64,000 nucleotides of DNA, taken from Methyloversatilis thermotolerans (GTDB lineage: Bacteria; Pseudomonadota; Gammaproteobacteria; Burkholderiales; Rhodocyclaceae). Where the stretch lies: contig NZ_KB889967.1 in the NCBI RefSeq assembly GCF_000372885.1, positions 2,679,430 through 2,743,429 on the forward strand. The letters are read 5' to 3'. Position 1 is the first letter of the stretch. Each line of letters begins with the position of its first letter. The notes under the pieces were generated by a model, which saw only the letters and a program-made list of their open reading frames with translations, was not told the origin of the DNA and made no database searches. This document shows positions 59,372 through 64,000 of this stretch, in pieces. A program made the translations under genes and the position numbers.

Positions 59372-60702
59372 AAGGGGCGAAGCCAGAGTCGTCGATGTCA
59401 GACCGCAGCAAGTGGATGCAGGCCTCCCTTTCAGATCTCTATGAGTTCAAGAACGGCGTCAATGCAGATCGGCAGGCCTACGGCCGAGGCGTCCCGTTTA
59501 TTAACGTCCTTGAACCCATAACCTTCTCGCATCTGAAGGGCCATGAGATATCAGGGCGCGTAGATCTGCCCGGAGCTGCAGTCGCTGCATACGAGGTGCG
59601 CGAAGGGGACTTGGTCTTCAATCGGACATCGGAGATCGGAGACGAGGTGGGGCTTGCCGCAACGTACCTCGGCACCGAGTGCGTAGTGTTTGGTGGATTC
59701 GTCATTCGAGCTCGACCGGTCTCAAAGTTGATTGACTCGAGCTTTGCCGCATATGCGTTGCGGGCACCGGATGTGCGGACCCAAATCATTGCGATGGGTC
59801 AAGGTGCGGTACGCGCAAACATCGGGCAGGACAACCTTCGTCGAGTCGAACTGAAGTTCCCGCCGTTGCCCGAGCAGTTGGCGATAGCAACTGCTCTAGC
59901 CGATGCTGACGCCCTGATCGACTCGCTGGAGCAACTGCTGACCAAGAAGCGCCAGATCAAGCAAGGCGCCATGCAGGAGCTGCTCACCGGCAAGCGGCGG
60001 TTGCCAGGGTTTACCAAAGCATGGTCGTGCAAGGAGGTGCGAGACCTAGTCCGAACCCCGGTGACAGATGGGCCTCACGCGACCCCAGTCTTTGTTGAGT
60101 CAGGTGTCCCGTTCCTGTCAGTCAACAACTTGGTGGGCAATCGCATCGACTTCACAGATCTACGCTTCATCACCAAAGAAGACGACCAGCTATTCGCCCG
60201 AAAATGCAAGCCGCAGAAGGACGATGTCCTTCTCGGAAAGGCTGCCTCGGTGGGCAAAGTTGCGATAGTTGAAGATGACCTTGACTTCAACATCTGGTCA
60301 CCGATCGCACTGATCCGAACCGTTGAAGAGCTGGACTCACGGTTTCTGTTCTACCAACTGCAGAGTCGGTCAGTTTCAACACAGATCGCAGTACTTACGA
60401 ATTCATCGTCGCAAGGGAATCTCGGCATGGGCGACATTGAGAAGCTCCAGATTACCTATCCGTGCTTTGACGAGCAGCGCGAAATCGCCGCCGTTTTGTC
60501 CGACATAGATGCCGAGACCACCGCCCTCGAATCCCGCCTGACTAAAGCCCGCGCCCTCAAGCAAGCCATGGCCCAAGCCCTGCTGACCGGCCGCATCCGC
60601 ATTCCCTTGGACCCCCAGGAACCGGCTGTGCCGGTTCCCCCCCCCAAGGGGGTGGGCGCGCTTGGGAGCGGCCCGGCGCGCACCCAGGAGCCCACCGCAT
60701 GA
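59368..60702 (+). CDS. hsdS: Type I restriction-modification specificity subunit
   Basis: The 444-residue HsdS has two target-recognition domains (~15-175 and ~215-385) and two conserved helical spacers (PLPEQLAIATALADADALIDSLEQLLTKKRQIKQGAMQELLTGK and FDEQREIAAVLSDIDAETTALESRLTKARALKQAMAQALLTG, seen in parts). The recognition domains look lower in GC than the rest of the island. The last ~30 residues (LDPQEPAVPVPPPKG ...) are encoded by a palindromic repeat containing a C9 run and are not typical HsdS sequence. ATGA overlaps exist at both ends with hsdM and the nuclease gene. Confidence 0.94.
   Translation: MKGAKPESSMSDRSKWMQASLSDLYEFKNGVNADRQAYGRGVPFINVLEPITFSHLKGHEISGRVDLPGAAVAAYEVREGDLVFNRTSEIGDEVGLAATYLGTECVVFGGFVIRARPVSKLIDSSFAAYALRAPDVRTQIIAMGQGAVRANIGQDNLRRVELKFPPLPEQLAIATALADADALIDSLEQLLTKKRQIKQGAMQELLTGKRRLPGFTKAWSCKEVRDLVRTPVTDGPHATPVFVESGVPFLSVNNLVGNRIDFTDLRFITKEDDQLFARKCKPQKDDVLLGKAASVGKVAIVEDDLDFNIWSPIALIRTVEELDSRFLFYQLQSRSVSTQIAVLTNSSSQGNLGMGDIEKLQITYPCFDEQREIAAVLSDIDAETTALESRLTKARALKQAMAQALLTGRIRIPLDPQEPAVPVPPPKGVGALGSGPARTQEPTA
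60611..60680 (+). repeat. REP-like palindrome with C9 tract inside hsdS end
   Basis: GGAACCGG-CTGTG-CCGGTTCC (60618-60638) is a perfect hairpin, followed by a C run (60637-60645, nine C) and CCCCC-AA-GGGGG, then GCGCGCTTGGGAGCGGCCC. This resembles dispersed repeats I associate with Comamonadaceae genomes. It is read as the C-terminal tail of HsdS. Confidence 0.6.
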
Positions 60703-61646
60703 CCCAACCCGCCAAGCACTACTACCGCGTCATGCTGGGCCGCCAGAGCGTCCATGCCGCCGAGTGCCTGGCGGGCGGCTTCATCGGCGCCGACTTCGGC
60801 ATCGAGCAAGACCTGAGTGGCCAGTTGCCGGAGGAGTGGCGGCAGTTCAACGCCGCCTTCATTCCGGTGTTCCTGGCCGGCCATCCCGACAAGAGCCGGA
60901 TCGCGGCCGGCCTGGCGTGCGGTGCGCTATGGACCGTGGCCAAGGGCATACGCACCGGCGACGTCGTGCTGTGCCCGGACGGCAGCGGCCGCTATCACGT
61001 GGGCGAGGTACAGGGCGCTTACAGCTACGCGCCCGGTCAGGCGCTGCCGCACCGCCGCCCGGTGAAATGGCTGCCCATCGCCATCGATCGCGCGGCCATG
61101 AGCGAGGCGCTGCGCAATTCCACCGGCTCGCTGCTGACGGTGGCCAACATCAGCGAGTACCACCAGGAGATCGAGCAGTTTCTGGCCGCGTTGCCCGGCC
61201 AAACCGCGCCCAACATCGTGGCCACCGACCCGGTGGTGGAGGACCCGGTGGCGTTCGCGATGGAGAAGCATCTGGAGGCATTCCTGGTCCAGAACTGGGC
61301 GCAGACCGAGTTGGCCCAGGATTTCAAGATCTACGAAGACGACGGCGAGCTGGTGGGCCAGCAGTACGCTACCGATGCCGGGCCCATCGACATCCTGGCG
61401 GTGAGCCGCGACGGCCAGCGCCTGCTGGTGGTTGAACTCAAGCGCGGCCGCGCGTCGGACGTGGTGGTGGGCCAGATCCTGCGCTACATGGGCTACGTCA
61501 AAGAGCAGATCGCCGAGCCGCACCAGACCGTGGAAGGCGCGATCATTGCGCTGGATGACGACCAGAAGCTGCGCTGGGCCATCGCGGTGGTACCCAGCAT
61601 CCGCTTCTACCGCTACCAGGTGAGCTTCAAGCTCATCCGGCACTGA
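60699..61646 (+). CDS. PD-(D/E)XK nuclease, NucS-like, in the RM operon
   Basis: The 315-residue protein has an N-terminal ~130-residue domain (YYRVMLGRQSVHAAECLAGGFIGADFGI ... GDVVLCPDGSGRYHVGEV) of unknown function, perhaps a modified-base or DNA-binding fold, and a C-terminal NucS-like nuclease domain: D231 in GPIDILAV and E246-L-K248 in VVELKRG, then GQILRYMGYV. It overlaps hsdS by four bases, so it is part of the RM operon. It may add a second nuclease activity or limit self-damage. The role is inferred from position. Confidence 0.85.
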   Translation: MTQPAKHYYRVMLGRQSVHAAECLAGGFIGADFGIEQDLSGQLPEEWRQFNAAFIPVFLAGHPDKSRIAAGLACGALWTVAKGIRTGDVVLCPDGSGRYHVGEVQGAYSYAPGQALPHRRPVKWLPIAIDRAAMSEALRNSTGSLLTVANISEYHQEIEQFLAALPGQTAPNIVATDPVVEDPVAFAMEKHLEAFLVQNWAQTELAQDFKIYEDDGELVGQQYATDAGPIDILAVSRDGQRLLVVELKRGRASDVVVGQILRYMGYVKEQIAEPHQTVEGAIIALDDDQKLRWAIAVVPSIRFYRYQVSFKLIRH

Positions 61647-61663
61647 AAACGGGAGGCAAGGCA

Positions 61664-63298
61664 GTGAGCCTGGAAGGCCAACTCCGCGACCAGAAGTCCT
61701 TGCGCGCCGTCACCGGCAGGACGGCCGACTGGGGCGAGCTGGCCAAGGACTGCGTTGCCTTTGCCAACGCAACGGGCGGGCAGTTGCTGCTGGGCATCGA
61801 GGACGGCGAGGACCAGCCGCCGGCCGGGCAGCGCATTCCGGCCGAGCTGCCGGACACGCTGCGCCGCAAGCTGGCCGAACGGACCGTCAACGTAACGGTG
61901 CTGCCGGACGTGGTGACCGCGGCCAACGGCGGCGAGTTCGTCGCGCTGCGCGTGCCGCGCTCGCTGGCCGTGGCGTCCACCGCCGACGGGCGTTATTACC
62001 TGCGGGTGTCCGACCAGAGCCGGCCAGTGACCGGCGACGACGTGCAGCGACTGACCAACGAGCGGGCCGCGCGGCCGTGGGAGACGCTGACCACGCTGGA
62101 GGTGCCTCGATCGGAAGCGGATCCGGCCCAACGGACGCACCTGCTGCACGATCTGCGTGCGAGTGACCGTGTGAAGCCATCGGTCAAAGAGAAAACGGAC
62201 GATGAGCTGCTCGACCACTATCAGCTCGCTCAGGGGCCGTGGCTCACCCACCTCGGCGTGCTGTGCATCGGCCGCCAGCACCAGCGGGCGCAACTGGCTT
62301 CGGCGCCGGTCATCCAGTTCATCAAGTTTGACGAGCGGGGCGAGAAGGTGAACAAGCTGGTGTGGGATGACCACACCCTGAGCCCGATTGCGCTGATCGA
62401 AGCAGTGTGGGCCGAGGTGCCCGATTTTCGTGAGCGCTACGAACTGCCCGACGGACTGTACCGCCAGCATGTGCCGGCGTTTGACGAAGTGGTGGTGCGC
62501 GAGTTGCTGGTCAATGCGCTGGTGCACCGGCCCTACACCCAGCGCGGCGACATCTTCCTGAACCTGTACCCGGACCGGCTGGAGGTGGTGAACCCCGGCC
62601 CGCTGCCCCTGGGCGTGACGCCGCAGAACGTGCTGCACACCACGGTGCGGCGCAACGAGCACCTGGCCCGCCTGTTTCACGACCTGAAGATGATGGAGCG
62701 CGAAGGCAGCGGCTTCGACAAGGTATACGAAGTGCTGCTGTCGCAGGGCCGGCCGGCGCCGGAGCTGAGCGAAACCCACGACCGCGTGCAGGTGACGGTG
62801 CGCCGCCGCATCCTGGCGCCCCGCGTGATCGACTTCATTGCCAGGGCCGACCAGACCCACCCGCTCACCCAGCGCGAGCGCATCACCCTGGGTCTGCTGG
62901 CGCAGCACGAGGCAATGACGGCGCGTGAATTGATGGCGGCGCTGGAGCTGCCCACGGCGGAGGCACTGGCGCCGTGGCTCAAGCGCCTGCTGGACTGGCA
63001 GCTGGTGCACAGCAGCGGCCGCACGCAGGCCATGCGTTACTTCGTCGCCCCGGATCTGTTGCAAACCCTGGACTTTCAGGGCACCACGACGCTCAAGCGC
63101 ATCGAGCCGCACCGGCTGGCCGCGCTGGTGATGGAGGATCTGCGTCGCTACCCCGCGTCGGCCATCAGTGCCGTGCATCAGCGCGTTGGAGCCGAGATCC
63201 ATCCCAAACAGATCAAGCGCGTCATCGACGAACTGGTCAGTCGCGGCGAAGTACGCTTCGAGGGCGAGAAGCGCTGGCGGCGCTACTGGGCAACATGA
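61664..63298 (+). CDS. AlbA_2/Schlafen-type ATP-binding regulator in the RM operon
   Basis: The 544-residue protein has an N-terminal AlbA_2 (divergent AAA_4) DNA-binding domain (WGELAKDCVAFANATGGQLLLGIEDG), a middle HATPase_c_4 domain (VVVRELLVNALVHRPYTQRGDIFLNLYPDRLEVVNPGPLPLGV ... EGSGFDKVYE, in parts) and C-terminal winged-helix segments. Such proteins are often found next to type I RM genes and are thought to regulate or modulate them. It starts at GTG 61664, preceded by GGGAGG; 17 bases separate it from the nuclease gene. Confidence 0.88.
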   Translation: MSLEGQLRDQKSLRAVTGRTADWGELAKDCVAFANATGGQLLLGIEDGEDQPPAGQRIPAELPDTLRRKLAERTVNVTVLPDVVTAANGGEFVALRVPRSLAVASTADGRYYLRVSDQSRPVTGDDVQRLTNERAARPWETLTTLEVPRSEADPAQRTHLLHDLRASDRVKPSVKEKTDDELLDHYQLAQGPWLTHLGVLCIGRQHQRAQLASAPVIQFIKFDERGEKVNKLVWDDHTLSPIALIEAVWAEVPDFRERYELPDGLYRQHVPAFDEVVVRELLVNALVHRPYTQRGDIFLNLYPDRLEVVNPGPLPLGVTPQNVLHTTVRRNEHLARLFHDLKMMEREGSGFDKVYEVLLSQGRPAPELSETHDRVQVTVRRRILAPRVIDFIARADQTHPLTQRERITLGLLAQHEAMTARELMAALELPTAEALAPWLKRLLDWQLVHSSGRTQAMRYFVAPDLLQTLDFQGTTTLKRIEPHRLAALVMEDLRRYPASAISAVHQRVGAEIHPKQIKRVIDELVSRGEVRFEGEKRWRRYWAT

Positions 63299-63306
63299 CG
63301 AGGTCG

Positions 63307-63363
63307 CTATCGGACAAGCCCTGTCCTATCGCGGATAGCGGGGCGATAGATTCAGATCGATAG
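63307..63363 (+). promoter_or_regulatory. Nested CTATCG/CGATAG repeats before hsdR
   Basis: CTATCG occurs at 63307 and 63326, and its complement CGATAG at 63344 and 63358, giving two nested inverted pairs. Within them lie GGACA-AGCCC-TGTCC (63312-63326) and CTATC-GCG-GATAG (63326-63338). An AT-rich TTATAT at 63391 downstream could be a -10 element. This fits an operator for separate control of hsdR. Confidence 0.5.
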
Positions 63364-63422
63364 GCTGCCGAACACCAATTAATCAAAAACTTATATCGAC
63401 CAAGCGCACCAAGGGAGGTTGG

Positions 63423-64000
63423 ATGCCTGAACAGATCGGCAAGCCTGAGCGCGTCACCCAGAAGCGGGTGATCGAACTGTTCACCCAGCAACTGGGCTAC
63501 CGTTACCTGGGCGACTGGTCGGACCGCACAGTCAATCACTGCATCGATGAGGAACTGCTGACGTCCCATCTGCAGCGCAACGGCTACAGCCCTGCTCACA
63601 TCGGCGCCGCCCTGTACAAGCTGCGCGCCGAGGCCCAGGTGCATGGGCGCACGCTTTACGCCGCCAATCAGGCGGTCTACCAACTGCTGCGCTATGGCGT
63701 GTCGGTGAAGGTGGCGGCCGGCGAGGTGAGCGAGACTGTTCATCTGGTGAACTGGGACCTGCCGGCTGACAACGACTTCGCCATCGCCGAGGAAGTGACG
63801 CTCAAGGGCGGGCACGAGCGCCGGCCCGACATCGTGCTGTACCTCAACGGCATTGCCGTGGGCGTGCTGGAGCTGAAGAACAGCCGCGTGGGGCTGGGCG
63901 AGGGTATCCGACAGTGCCTGTCGAACCAGCAGCCGGAATTCAACGACTGGTTCTTCAGTACGGTGCAACTGGTGATGGCGGGCAACGACTCGGAAGGTCT
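63423..64000 (+). CDS. hsdR: Type I restriction enzyme R subunit, N-terminal part
   Basis: The first 192 residues are present; the frame is open to the window end. It starts MPEQIGKPERVTQKRVIELF, with GGGAGG seven bases upstream of ATG 63423. The HsdR N-terminal nuclease domain is clear: D136 in RRPDIVLYLNGI and E150-L-K152 in GVLELKNS, the PD-(D/E)XK catalytic triad. The helicase motor must lie beyond the window. It completes the hsdM-hsdS-nuclease-ATPase-hsdR operon. Confidence 0.95.
   Translation, partial: MPEQIGKPERVTQKRVIELFTQQLGYRYLGDWSDRTVNHCIDEELLTSHLQRNGYSPAHIGAALYKLRAEAQVHGRTLYAANQAVYQLLRYGVSVKVAAGEVSETVHLVNWDLPADNDFAIAEEVTLKGGHERRPDIVLYLNGIAVGVLELKNSRVGLGEGIRQCLSNQQPEFNDWFFSTVQLVMAGNDSEG

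Noticed and set aside
56783-64000. Prophage or integrative element
   Set aside because: No integrase, tRNA attachment site or phage structural gene is visible; the right end is outside the window.

Overview
The window is GC-rich, densely packed bacterial DNA with short intergenic gaps. Gene content points to a respiratory betaproteobacterium: a PEP-CTERM surface protein, tandem FNR-controlled di-haem cytochrome c peroxidases, a Pqi system, an ECF41 sigma factor, and periplasmic GMC dehydrogenase plus cytochrome c. A Rhodocyclales-type organism such as Methyloversatilis is my inference, not something the sequence proves. No rRNA, tRNA, CRISPR array, insertion sequence or prophage was recognised.

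Layout. 1-3801: the end of a sigma-54 activator, a TRAP-type solute-binding protein and a hybrid histidine kinase, likely one signalling operon. 4048-4860: a good -24/-12 (sigma-54) promoter and a solitary Rieske protein. 4942-6098: an HNH endonuclease coupled to a small unknown gene. 6265-7871: a metallo-beta-lactamase-fold protein with part of its metal site missing, a periplasmic DsrE-like protein, and the decayed remnant of a ZIP transporter. 8270-10080: an SLAC1-type channel and an alpha/beta hydrolase. 10146-12464: two near-identical cytochrome c peroxidases, each with its own FNR-type box. 12470-15194: an AbiV-family protein and a B12-type radical SAM protein. 15297-19761: a REP composite, a cohesin-like PEP-CTERM protein next to a dockerin-ended metallophosphoesterase, and a tandem REP array. 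19762-23225: pqiA-pqiA-pqiB-pqiC.

24660-28305: a LysR regulator divergent from a pirin/isochorismatase/alpha-beta hydrolase operon. 28363-29824: an ECF41 sigma factor and a carboxymuconolactone-decarboxylase-family gene, each preceded by the same TGTCACA-N16-CGTC promoter. 29885-36139: arsenate reductase, an inverted copy of the REP composite, an RNase D-like exonuclease, a PilZ protein, a carbamoyltransferase, a cysteine-cluster protein and MbfA. 36439-49004: a two-armed catabolic locus. One arm oxidises an alcohol in the periplasm (ALDH, outer-membrane protein, GMC oxidoreductase, cytochrome c). The other is ALDH, SDR, a CitF-like CoA-transferase, a CaiB/BaiF CoA-transferase and a CitE-like lyase. 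Two LysR genes lie between. 49252-56694: flavodoxin, a YHYH/excalibur protein, a QorB-like/HxlR divergent pair with a palindrome, an orphan ModE, a DCC-COQ7 fusion near a perfect FNR box, and an ABC exporter.

56942-64000: a type I restriction-modification island (hsdM-hsdS-nuclease-ATPase-hsdR, the last running off the window). Two accessory genes sit inside the operon. The 3' end of hsdS carries a repeat with a C9 tract, positioned so that one extra C would fuse HsdS in frame to the downstream nuclease. The specificity gene differs in base composition from its surroundings, which fits acquisition by transfer.
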